Below, in pieces: positions 1 through 12,700 of a DNA stretch of 64,000 nucleotides; the stretch's first letter is position 1; each line of letters opens with the position of its first letter. Position numbers and translations under genes: made by a program. The notes under the pieces are model-generated. The model made no database searches and was not told the DNA's origin. It saw only the letters and a list, made by a program, of their open reading frames with translations. This DNA comes from Echinarachnius parma (Eukaryota; Echinodermata; Echinoidea; Clypeasteroida; Echinarachniidae). The stretch lies in NCBI GenBank assembly GCA_037951105.1, contig JBAMJV010003285.1, positions 62,001 to 126,000 of the forward strand, written 5' to 3'.

Positions 1-559
1 ATCAGGAAACTCTTGTCTTGGCTGTCAAAATACTACATCTACATAGAACAACTATTTTATAGGAAGTAACTTATAATAACTAAAGAGAAAACAAATTCTG
101 TGCAAAACCCTACATTATGTTGATGGAAAATTATCTCTTTTCATCCCATTATTGTTACTCTTCTTATCTTCTTGTTAATGTTATACTCCTGTTCAAATTT
201 CGCATGCCTGCATTGGTAAAGTTTCTCTTGTTACCTTCAAATTCGGTGACAAGTTACATTTTTAGCGTCCTGTGGATAAGGTTTCTGAACTTAATCTGAC
301 TTATATTTTGTTCATGCCTAGGAGCAAAGGAGACCGTCTTTAGAAGTTTTGATGACGTCATGCAACATCTATGCAATGTAGGTACATGTACTGCAAATAA
401 GTCAAATCGAGCGGTATGTTTGGAATGGGTGCTGAGGGCTTTCAAATTCCTCATCGCACTATGATGTAGAACACTTGTTATAAGAACGCACACGAAGTAT
501 AACAATCATATTCCTCTGACTATATATATATATCCACCTGTACCGCGTACATGTCATGC

Positions 560-566
560 ACACACT

Positions 567-598
<32 letters not shown>
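560..598. repeat. CA microsatellite
   Basis: Uninterrupted CA dinucleotide run. Nothing gene-like is seen in the rest of 1-1103. Confidence 0.95.
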
Positions 599-599
<1 letters not shown>

Positions 600-1103
600 T
601 GCTTATCAGTGTGTTTGGGCCACTCCTCTCTTATGCCATTATTACCCATCCATAAACCCACCGCGGCACCCATGATTCAACACACACAGCGGCACGCTCG
701 TTTGACATGTCATACAACAGAGATTGTATAGAGGGTTATTAGGGTGCAGTGCTAGTGGTGGTGGCTTCGATCTTGGCTTTCTAGGGGGATTATAGTATAC
801 TGTTGAGCACACCTGTCAAATTCTTGCATTTACAAATGATTTTACTTGCACACTATCTCAGATTTAGTGCCCTGAATTATTTAGACGGTTATCCTACTGC
901 TAGTGCACTGGACAAGTAACATCATTTGCGAGACACTAGTTCGTATTCCAAGTAATATAATCACCTTTCTGAGGAAACAAGATTGGAATAACCTACACCA
1001 AAGACATAATCATCCAGGGGCCAGGGTGCAGGACATTGATAGCCAACGTGTAATAACAGTTAGAGTGTACTGCCAACATCCCTGCTAATTGTTTTAATAA
1101 ATT

Positions 1104-1223
1104 ATGAGTATGAACAAGATCAGAGACCGGTTGTCGGCCATCAAATTAGAGACGGATGATGTCAATGAAGAAGTCCGCAACCTCCAGAAAGAAATCGGCG
1201 ACGAGACGCAACGGGCAGATGAT
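1104..1223 (+). CDS. TPM: Tropomyosin exon 1b-like (first coding exon)
   Basis: Forty codons beginning MSMNKIRDRLSAIKLE and ending at donor GTGAGT, phase 0. An in-frame TAA at 1098-1100 with no acceptor in between forces translation to start at 1104, or at the second ATG at 1110. The similarity is to the vertebrate short-isoform start exon (RKIRSLQEQADAAEE type). Confidence 0.85.
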
Positions 1224-4200
1224 GTGAGTTTTGTTTTGTTTTGTAAATATTCTGTAGCTATCAGAGATCATTAACATGATGAATGTATTTAATTGAATCA
1301 TAAACCTTAAAAGAATTATTATAATTACTATACAAAATATCACTCATTTGTTGATACGAGACAGAAAGAGATACAATCGATTGTAATAGTCATAATTAAT
1401 TGTAAGACTGATCATGTGTTCTAAATGCGCATATCTGATTGGTTGAAACAGGCAAATTTTCTGACGTACAATTAATAATTGATTGTATTTCTTTCTGCAA
1501 CGGGCCCTGGAATCTGCAATTTTCTTCTTTTCAGATTAAAAAATATATATATAATACAAAATGTCTGTTATAATTTTAGCATGCAGCAACATGATCATGA
1601 GGATCCCCAATACTATTTGAACTTAAATGTTATTGTACACTAGTCACTATGTATTGTTAGCATGCAACATGTGAAATGAAAGTGAACAAAACATAATTTA
1701 AAATATAAATAATTGTGTACATATAGTGTAGTTGACTAGTTGTCACAGAGTCACATAGACCGTCAAAGTGGTTGGAAGATATTTCCTGAACAGCTCAGCA
1801 GGCAACAGTATAATGCTGGTTACAAAGTCATTGTTAGTTGTTAATGAGGGTTCAAGAAACCTAGTGTGATGCTATCCAGTAACGTGTGTCAATGTCCAGT
1901 AATCTTGTCCGTCTCCCTTCGCAATGTTATTCAACTTGGTAAGAATAAGTGAGTCCTCGGGATAAGTGACGTAGCCTGGTCGGACTGATTTTTTTAATTA
2001 TTTTTTTTATTATTATTATTATTTTTTTTTGGGGGGGGCACACCTTTTGTTTTGGTGAAAGACTTGACACGGATTTTCCCCTTATGTTCATATTGTTTTT
2101 GTTCAATTATTGGGGGGGGGGGGGGGGTGCCGGAGAGCACATCCCTCCCCCCCCCCCCCCCCATCATGTCGCCCTGTCACTACTCACTCATAATATGCAT
2201 GTTTTGTGAATTACAAAAGAAAGAGTGGAGTGATTTCCAGTTTGCAATAACTAGCAATATGTAATTAATCCATGTCACATTTTCTTTGATGGTTGTAGGC
2301 TGAACAGATGGTGAAAGAATTGAACAGTCGTCTCCAGGTGCTCGACGACAAGAAGACCGACACCGAGGAGGAGCTGAAAGAGATGAAGGCCAGGATCGCT
2401 GAGATCGAGACCGATTCAGATGAAAACTCCAGGTGAATTTATAGGACCATCTAGGTGTATATGCATGCTATTGCTTGGCATTCTCTTTCAAGACGTGTCC
2501 ATGACATCAAAAAAAGAACAGATAGTCTATGCAATCCATTTTTTGGGGGTCATGTTGTGGGCAATGTCTCGCAGGCCATGATCGCTGAGATCGAGTCCGA
2601 TTCAGATGAAAACTCTGAAGGTGAATTTGTAGGACCGTAGGTGTATGCTATTGCTTGGCAATCTCTTTCAAGACGCGTGCCCGTGACATCACAAAAATCA
2701 CAACGGCTATTCCCCACATAATGCAGGGTTGTGTAAATGGGGGGGGGGGGGCTGGAGGAGGACGTACGTTGCCCTCGAAAGACTTGAAAATGCCAGTACT
2801 TTCCCAACTTCTTTCAATATTTTCTGTTGTTGACAGGCTAAAAATAAGATATTTTTGTTACCCGGGAATCCGGGATACCAGATTGCCATAATATCCTCTT
2901 CAAATCATAAAGTGTACCAAAAGTACTAAGCCTGGGTCGGAACGGACAGAATACCGGAATCCGTCCGGTGTGTGCGTGTTCCGGTTTTGTTTTCTCCATT
3001 CCGGTATTCCGATGAAAGTCGCGGAAAACCTCTTTTTCCTTAAAAATTCATATTTTGTAGTAGAAAACTATCTGAAGAAAACAAATGACAAAAAAGTACA
3101 AGAAAGACGATGTCGAATGCAACTTACAACGACAAGAAATCTGCTGCGTTTATTATGACAGCCGATCTAGCGCGGTGCGGCGAGTACGGCATACGATCGA
3201 CATCGTAGACTAGCTACCCCGGCGCGCCCTGCAGCTGCTATCAGTCAGAGCTGCGCCGTACCATGTCACCCGTACGTGTATCATACTACACATGTACGTA
3301 ATACTGCACATGGATCAAACGATTCTCAAACGTTGACATCCAGTCCGCCCTCTATCGGTACTAAACTAATGCTCCGATACAGCCCGCCATATCACTCATA
3401 TACTTTGCGTGCAGGTTATGGGTCTCATGCCGAAACTATGGCAGACCTTCTAGTGCGTGTTCGTTCCGTATCATTCATTGGCAGGTTTTTTTTTAATCGG
3501 AATACCGGATTCCGACCGGCACAACACCGGCGGATTCCGGAACAAAAAAATTCCGACATGACTCAGGCTTAAAAAGTACTACCCCTCTCTGGGTGATGTT
3601 GGGAGAAATTATATTCAAACACTTGGCTGCATTTTGACCAATGGCATGGCTAGAACATTCTTATTAAATCACTAATCAGCAATAAATGCTAAATATACAT
3701 TATTCAATGTTTTTATGCCTCTGCAACGAAGTAGCCGGAGGCATTATGTTTTCGGGTTGTCCGTCCGTCCGTATGTACATCTGTACGTCGGTCCGGACCG
3801 TACGTCCCGTTCTCGTGATCGCGTTATCTCAAGAACCGAATGACGGATTCTCACCAAACTTGGTTCATGTATGTATCTTGGGGTGCCAATGAACTGATTA
3901 TATTTTGGGGTCATGAGGTCAAAAGTCAAGGTCACAGGGCTCATTATATATGCAAAAGAAAGCTCGTGATCGCGTTATCTCAAGAACCAATGGAAGGATT
4001 CTCCCCAAACTTAGGTCATGTATGTATCTTGGGGTGTCAATGAACTGATTAGATTTTTTGGTCATGAGGTCAAAGGTCAAGGTCACGGCTCATATATATG
4101 GAAAAATAGCTCATAATTGTGATACATCACTCATCAGATCTGGTATACAGATTACTATGAAAATTGAGTTGACAAATTCAGTGCATGGTAATTTGGGCTT

Positions 4201-7200
4201 AAAATATATAAATCGTGCAATGGCGGAGGCATCCTTTTCGACTGCGCACAGTCGAAGATCCATCTACCGTAAAACTCTGTGTATATGACGCACCCGTGTA
4301 TAAAACGCACCCCCAACTTTCACAGCAAAAAAAAAAAAAAAAAAATGCTTATACCACTGGTCTAGGGCATGCCAATAGCTTAATGTTGAATTTAGCCAAC
4401 GCTCGAAATTAGCACAGGCCCGATGGCCCGGGGCCACCAAAAATTGCTGTCGGGCCAGTAAAAAACTCATAATTCCAATGTTTGCTGGCCCGATCGGGCC
4501 ACCATGTGTTGAAACAATTGTGCACAATATTATGGTTCTTATTGCAAATTTGATACCTCACAGAAAATACTTGATTTGTGGTTTAAAAAGAGAGGAAAGA
4601 GAGGTCAATAATGAACAGTTTTGTGTGATTTTTTTTCTTCTGCCGACAGCTTAGAAAAGGCGCAAATTATTATAATTAGCATTATTTCTGCCCCGCCCCC
4701 CATCCGATCCCACATGTAAAATTTGTACAGCATGTTCCACTTGGGATAGGTAGAAGGATATCAAATTAATTCTGTTATCAGTTCAGTTTGTATATAAAAC
4801 TTGAATAAATAATAGGAAATATCAAGAATAATATTTGCTATACTTGCGGAAATAAGTTAAGAGAAATGTTGTCCGATTTGTAAAAGTTTAATTTGTGTTT
4901 TTTTCCATTCTGTTTATCCCCACACCCCCGTTTTGTGAATGGAGCTTTCCAATTCCAAATATGGAATGTAAAAACATGTAGTGAGTGTGCATGCAATTTA
5001 CGTGAGCATAGAAAGTTTACGATCAATTCATCAATGTTTGACACCAAAATTTCAACAACAAAAACCCACAATTTGAAAATATTTAATTTATGTGAGGTTT
5101 ATAAACAATAATCCATGGAAAAGCGAGGTTAAAAGTCTGAAATGTAAGAGGATATTTTAATAATCGATCAAATTTGGTTCGCATGTAAAATTCAACATAG
5201 CCTATGTTGTGTCTGCATTGTCTACGTCTTGTGTTGTCGCCGATGTTGTGACTGTGTCCGTAAGTTCACGAAGAATTTATAAATGTTTGACTAACAGTTT
5301 TACAAATATAGCACCACAATTTGAAAAATGTGTCATTCATGACAGGTTTCAAAACAATATTCTACGGAATTGTGAGATTAAAAGTCTGATATATAAGTAC
5401 AAATTTCCATTATCAATCAAATTTGTTATGCATGTAAAACTCAATAAATCATGTTTGCCGTATTCGAAATCGGATACAGTAGATCGGTGACTTGTCAATG
5501 TTCGCAGCCGATGAATCGGCTTTTTGACTTACAATTATTAGCTTAAAACACCACAATTTAAAAACATGTTATTTGTCTGAGATTTTCACATGACATTTAC
5601 ACAGAATGTTGAGGTCAAATTTGTATAATAACAGTGAATTTTCCACTTTTCCACAGTTTTGAATGTGCTATGAAGTCGAAGATCCATCTACCGTAAAACT
5701 CTGTGTATATGACGCACCCGTGTATAAAACGCACCCCCAACTTTCACAGCAAAAAAAAATTTTAAAAAATGCTTATACCACTGGTCTAGGGCATGCCAAT
5801 AGCTTAATGTTGAATTTAGCATTCATCAACATCATTTTCTCACATAAAAATAGTGGTTAGTACACAAATTGCACATTTATTGAGCAGTAACACTGGTGCT
5901 CATAAATATTCATATTCATATTCATGAATATTCATGAGCACCAATACTCACTAAATATAATGAAATTTTCTAAATTTACTAACAACTATTTTTAATTATG
6001 AGCAAAATTTATAACCACTGGTTAGAAAATTGCATATTTAATTAGTACTGCTGCTCACGAATGTATGAATATTCATTAGCAGCAGTATTACTGCTCAATA
6101 AACTTGCAATTTTTACATCTGTAACCAATATTTTTTGTGTGAGAAAAAGGTATATCTTCCTGAATGCTACAACTGACAGCAAGCTCTTGTCATGCTCTAA
6201 ACCATGTGTATGCACATTCAACATGACTACAGGGTGTCAAAAAAAAAAAAAAAAAATTTTCGACGGAAAAAAAGTGTGTCTTATACACGGAGTTTTACGG
6301 TAGTTTAAATGTATTCTTAGAAATTAATATCATCATTCTTCTTTTTACAGATTCAACAGAGTTCTTGAGAGCCGGGGATCCAAGAATGATGACAAAGTGA
6401 GTGTATTTCCATCTCATCCTATTTTTACCCAACTGGTCCCCAAAATACCTGTGAGAATGCATTTTTAGCAATATCAAATGGTCTTCAATGAGTTAAATTC
6501 TTGTAATGGTGCCCCTTTTCATCATGAAATGCACTCTATACTCTAATATAATACTATAATAGTTAGGTCTCATTGTTTTAATTATGATATGTTGAATAAC
6601 ATGGATGAGATCATGAGAGTGAGGATCTAATTTATGCTTTTGATACAGTGTATACAGTATGTCAATTAGGGTAGTCAGATTTCACATTGATGCAGGAGTA
6701 TCCAGTGGCATAGCTAGTGTCGGACTGATTGGGGGGGGGGGGGGGGAGTGGGCCAGTGGGGGCACACATATTATTGTGGGTGCATACATTATGTATTATT
6801 TGTTACAGATATTACCCTGAATGTTGTCTATTCTTCTGATATACTTTGATTGAACATTTTCACACATTACCTAGTGGACATATGATGACATAAATGGTAC
6901 CCTGGGGTACCAAACGAATATCCACCATTTTGTTTAATTAATTATTTATTTTTTAGGGCTGTACCGGGGTATAGCGTGCATGCAAGCGCGCGCTGTACTG
7001 CATGCACAACGCAATACGGTTGTGCTTTAAGTGGACACAAGATGGCGCTACACAACGCGGTACCCCGGGGTACAACGGTACCCCGGGGTACCGCGTGTGT
7101 CATCATATAATGATTAAAAAAATACACATATCATCAACCATTCGTCATTTTTTGCATATGTCAACAAAGTTACTAGATCCCTTTAATAATTTATTTTGAT

Positions 7201-9716
7201 TGATTCAAATATATTTTGATGCTGTACGAAGCAATCATTACTTTATCTTTTTTATCGCACAGGCCAGGTCTTTTGTCTTATGTGCATTTATCGGAGCCCT
7301 GTGAACTTGTCCTTTTTGATATATCTGAAGGATGTTGTTTCAAGTTGTTATTTATCAAAACCTTGTCAAATTGTAAAAGAATTTTAAAGGAGTGAACCTG
7401 TTCCCTTCGAGATTCTGAAATCCCCATATAGACTTTGTACATTGGAATCCCCATAGACTTTGTACATTGAAATCCCCATAGACTTTGTACATATAATCCA
7501 CCCGGTTCCTGTAAGCAAGGGGTTAATAGGACTCATTTGGCAGAAACTTCATGTTTTGTAGCCTTTTTTATACAACATATGGTTACCGTTATGTGATAAT
7601 AATAATAAGGTGCAAAAATACTGCTGAAAACTGCTTATCTACTAAAATAATGCCTTAATAATATAACGCGCTTAGAGATTATACGGTTTCAGTCTTTCAG
7701 ATTAGGTGCACATTAAAAAAAAACATATTATTTAAGGGATCTAGTCACTTTTTTGTACTTTGCAAAAAGTGATGGATGGTTGATAAATTGTGAATTGTTG
7801 TGATCTGATATGTCCACTGTGTAATGTGTGAAAACTTCACGTAAATGGATATTATATGGCCAAGTAATGAGCAAAAATACAACGTGATATTTCTTGATTA
7901 AGCAAGCAGGAACAGCTACCAGTACCAGTAATAAATATAGTTGTTGAACTTGATGGTACCCTCATAATATAATTTGTATTTTGAATATGTCAAGCTAAAA
8001 GTTTGATTGTAGGGAATATGGCTTAATGGAATCACCCATATATATGCGTTTGTACAATGTAACGTAATTACTTTTCAAAAGATAATTTGTAGTTCCATAA
8101 AAGGCCTTGTGACCAGCTGATAAGCTAAAAGATAAAATATTAAAACAAGAAACAAAACACATTGTGATCCAACAGGGGAGGGGGGGGGGGGGGGGGCAGC
8201 AAAATGCTCCTATGCTTTCACTCTATCCAAATTTAGTTTCAGGCCATCAAAAGTGAAGAATCCTGATTTTACCATGGCTAAAAAAGGTTACAGTACATCT
8301 GTACGTTCTAGCACAACGATGGCCTGCTTATTATTGAATTAAGAATTAGAATGCTAAAGTGGTCCTTATCATGGCTTCAATCAGTTTACTACAGGAAATC
8401 AAGTCAAGCTTTCCTTGTTTGTTTTTCACATTCTTGTTCAATCCAAAAGTCAAACAATCCTTTTCTCTCACGTACCCCAGAGAGGTAGACCTCCTCTCTG
8501 CCTACCCCCCCCCCCCCCACACCACCACACATACACACACATGCACACACACACACACGCACACGCACACACACACACACACACACACATACCCCACCAC
8601 CACCACCACCACCATCACCCAAACATGAACATTTTGGAAAATGTCAATATCCAATTAGATTTATAATCAAATGGTCAGTCAATTGAATAGGGTGGCCCAA
8701 CAAAAACGGAACGGGGCACTTCCCAAAATATAGAAACAAAATGATTATGGCCGTCGGATGGAGTGTCCTTTCCGATGAAAAAAGATACCAAGAACAGTAA
8801 TATTGGACGAGTAGTTTTTGTTGTAGGACGTCGTAAGTGAGACCATGTCAGGTTCCCATTTTTGTCATTTTTTACCCAGTCACTGCCTGATAAATCGCAC
8901 TTCCTGCCCATAATAGCATTGAACAAGTATGCCCATTCTCTCGGCACACAGCTGAATGCACACTAACAATGGCACGCATATTGCTCGTTGTTCGATGATT
9001 ATGACGGGCAGTAAGTGCGATTTATCAAGGACTGCCTCAAAGTGGCAAAAATTGACAAAAAAGGGAACCTGACATGGTGTCACTCACAGCACCCTAATAC
9101 AAAAACTTCACGGCTAAATTGACTGTTCTTGGTATCGTTTTTCATTTGAAAAGACACCCTATCCGATGGACGTAATCATTTTGTTACTATATTTTGGGAA
9201 GTGCCCCGTTCCGTCTTTTGGGGGCCACCCTGTATAGTTCAATTGTATTTACACGTAAAGTTCTAATGGTCACTCAAACGATCTTCTCTTCTCCCTCTCC
9301 CCCACCCATATGTTGATGTCCAATGATGAATCTACAATCCCCATTGGTCAATCTATGATGGAATGTCTCTAATGGTCAACCAATTGGTCACTCTGTGTAG
9401 CTGACCGAACTGTTGAGGGTGGTGACTCGGCAAACAGAGGACATTGATAAGTTGGACAAACAAAACAAAGAGGTGAGTGAGTTCAGTATTAAAAATCTGG
9501 AACACACAATTAGTTCTAACCAGAATGCAAAGTTGTGAACCCGGAGGAGATTGTATCTTATAGTTATAAGTAGTCAGTGCAGATTGTATCTTATAATGCA
9601 GTAGTACAGGTAAACAGGTTATACCAGGTACAATATAGCCTATACTGAATGGTACTGTCCCTTATAATCTTTCAGGTTATGATTATGACTGATTATTATT
9701 TTTATTATTACTTTTA

Positions 9717-9760
<44 letters not shown>

Positions 9761-12700
9761 CATTATTATTAGTATTATTATTATTATCATTATTGTTATC
9801 ATTATTGTTATTATTATTAGTAGTAGTATTATTAATAGTATTATTAAATATTATTTGTATGACCCTAGCCTTGGGGGTTGAATTATGAATTCAAATATGT
9901 TGATATATTCATAAAATATATAAGCATAATTTTCAAAATTATCAGACATCTGATGAACAACATTGCCCCATGTTTCTAAATCTGTGCTTGCGTTGTGAAA
10001 TTCTTCCTTAAATGAGATTTTATTATTTAGGAGTGATAATTTTGCAACATGACACAATTTCATAATTGTGGATTTGAGGCCATTAAATGTTTGATTAAAC
10101 TCTTCTACAAGTACAGTAGTCTCAGGTAAATGGGATAATGTTAAAAGGGTTTCCTATATATTTCACTTTAAATTAATAATCCGGTATAAAAGTGTAAAAT
10201 ATACCTTGCAAAAGCCCATCTAAGCCTATTTAAAGGGAACTACCACCCACAAAATAATAGTCTTATAAATGAAATGTACATGTACATTATACTAATAGTT
10301 TTAGAAGTGCATTCCACCTAAAAGTTAAGAAAAATTGGTATCGAGACAAAATATATAACTTGAAAAGCAGACGAAGACAAACTTGTCTAGGACGTAGGAT
10401 CTACAGGGCTTCTATTGTCTCCAAACGTATGAGGGTGTAGAATTGGCGCACTTGCAAATGTTTGGCGCTTACAGAACCTGTTGCTTCCATGAGTACCATC
10501 GGCCCTGTTGGTTCTGTGAGTTTCGGTGATTAATTGCATTGTTTATGAATAACACAAACCTTTGCAAAGTGTATTTGATATCAAACAACGGTAACAAAAC
10601 ATATAATCCTGTGCTGTTCTTTGCATGGTGGTCCCCTTTAAAAAATGATTCATTGGTTATTGCCATTTTTTATCCTTAACAGCTTCAGGAAAGGACACGT
10701 GATGTAGAGAACGCGTTGGAGGATGCTGAAGAAAAGGAGCAGCAACTCAAAAGGTAGTGTGAACATTTGCCATAAAATCTAGATATTGAAATTTCAATAT
10801 TTTTGCCCTGATGAAGATTCTGCTTGGATTGAAAGCTAGGCTCCTTAAAGTGGCAAATTTTTTTAGTAGAAAAAAAGTTTTCAGCAGCTCTTTCCTTCAT
10901 TAAAATATCAATTGTTGAAATGTTAAAATTGTATGTATTTAACCATTTATTGTTTGTTTTTGTGTTATGTGCTTGATTATTTTAAAAATATAAAGATTAT
11001 ACAAAATCGAAAATAATATCGCTAGTGATATTCGTTTGTCTCGCAATGTATGGTCAACATGGAATCTAAAAGATCACGACGTTTCGTATGCCGCTGCAAT
11101 ACTTTGTCAAGTGATATAAAATAATGTAAACAATCGTGTTTTATACTCTCGAGCGGCTCCAAACCGCGTTATCTCGCATGAGCGAGTGCGTTCCTAATTG
11201 GTCCATAACGGGCAAATTCTTGACAAAGTATTGCAGCGGCATACGAAATGTCGTGATCTTTTAGATTCCATGTTGACCATACATTGCGAGACAAACAAAT
11301 ATCACTAGCGATATTATTTTCGATACTATATCCGCAATGAGTAATATATTTACCATTATACAAAATACTCACAAATATAGACTACAATCAAGCAGGTATC
11401 CGCATAAACTATACCATTATTATCATTTTTCCACAGCATCGTAGAGGAGCACACAGAAGAGCTGTACCAGCTGAGGAACAGTGTGACATCACTCCATGCC
11501 TCCGATACCAAGATGACAATGTCAGAGAAACAACATCTCAGCAAGATCACAGACCTGTCAGAAGAACTCAAAGAGGTGGGTGCATCTTTCCACCACTATG
11601 GGCAGACATACTGTATGTGACAGGATATAGCAAAACCCTGCTTTTGTTGGTACAAATCAAAATTTAGAGGTTCAAGCCAAGAGAAAGGCCCTTATCATAA
11701 GCTTTCATTTGATGCCTTCTTCTAAAACATCGGACAATATTTGGCAATATTTGTTTCAATTTTACAAACAATAGTCTTTTACATACATTATGTGAACTTA
11801 AAATGCCAATTTCTTCAAAACATGAATACCAACAAAAGTGGTGGACTTTCCATGTATCATGGCGTTGAATATCGCTAGACTTTCCAATGGTCTATGCAAA
11901 GCATGAAGCGTGGCGTTGAACAGCGCCAGACTTTCCAATGGTCTATGCAAAGCATGAAGCGAGGCGTTGAATTTCCAATGGTCTATGTAGTCTTTCGGAG
12001 GAGACTTTAAACCGTCGGTCCCGTGTATGGGAGAACCAATCCTCATGCACGCTAAAGAACACATCTTATTTTTCGTAAAGAGCAGGGAGAAATCCCGGTG
12101 GGATCCCGATCCGATCATGCCTGATCGATCGGGATCGTTTCTGCCGATTTCCGATCATGCAGAAAAATCGGAAGATCGGCAAAAAAAAAAAAAAAATTGT
12201 TTTTTTTTTCTTTGGAAAATGATCCAAAAAAACATATTTTGGGAAAATAAATGAATACCAAAGCAACATATATCCATATGAATAAGCCCAAGTTAATATT
12301 GTATGGGTATGCTTTCATTTCAAACTGATTACCTCTCCTTTTACAAAATTACTCACGGTGATTCTGAAAGGTTACTAAGCTCAGTCCCATGTGATTAATT
12401 TGCTACATGTAGCACGGCATTGAATAGTGCTAGACTTTCCAATGGTCTATGCAAAGCATGAAGCGAGGCATTGAATAGCGCCAGACTTTCCAATGGTCTA
12501 TGCAAAGCATACATGTAGCACGGCGTTGAATAGTTCCAGACTTTCCAATGGTCTATACAAAGCATGAAGCGAGGCGTTGAATAGCGCCAGACTTTCCAAT
12601 GGTCTTAACAAAGTATGTAGCACGGTGTTGAATAGCGCCAAACTTTCCAATTTCCAATGGTCTATGCAAAGTATGTAGCACGGTGTTGAATAGCGCCAGA

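Noticed and set aside
8359..8666. Open frames rich in His/Thr or Pro on both strands
   Set aside because: They come from the CA/CAC simple repeats.
9649..9888. 79-aa open frame rich in Leu
   Set aside because: It is a direct translation of the TTA microsatellite, not a membrane protein.
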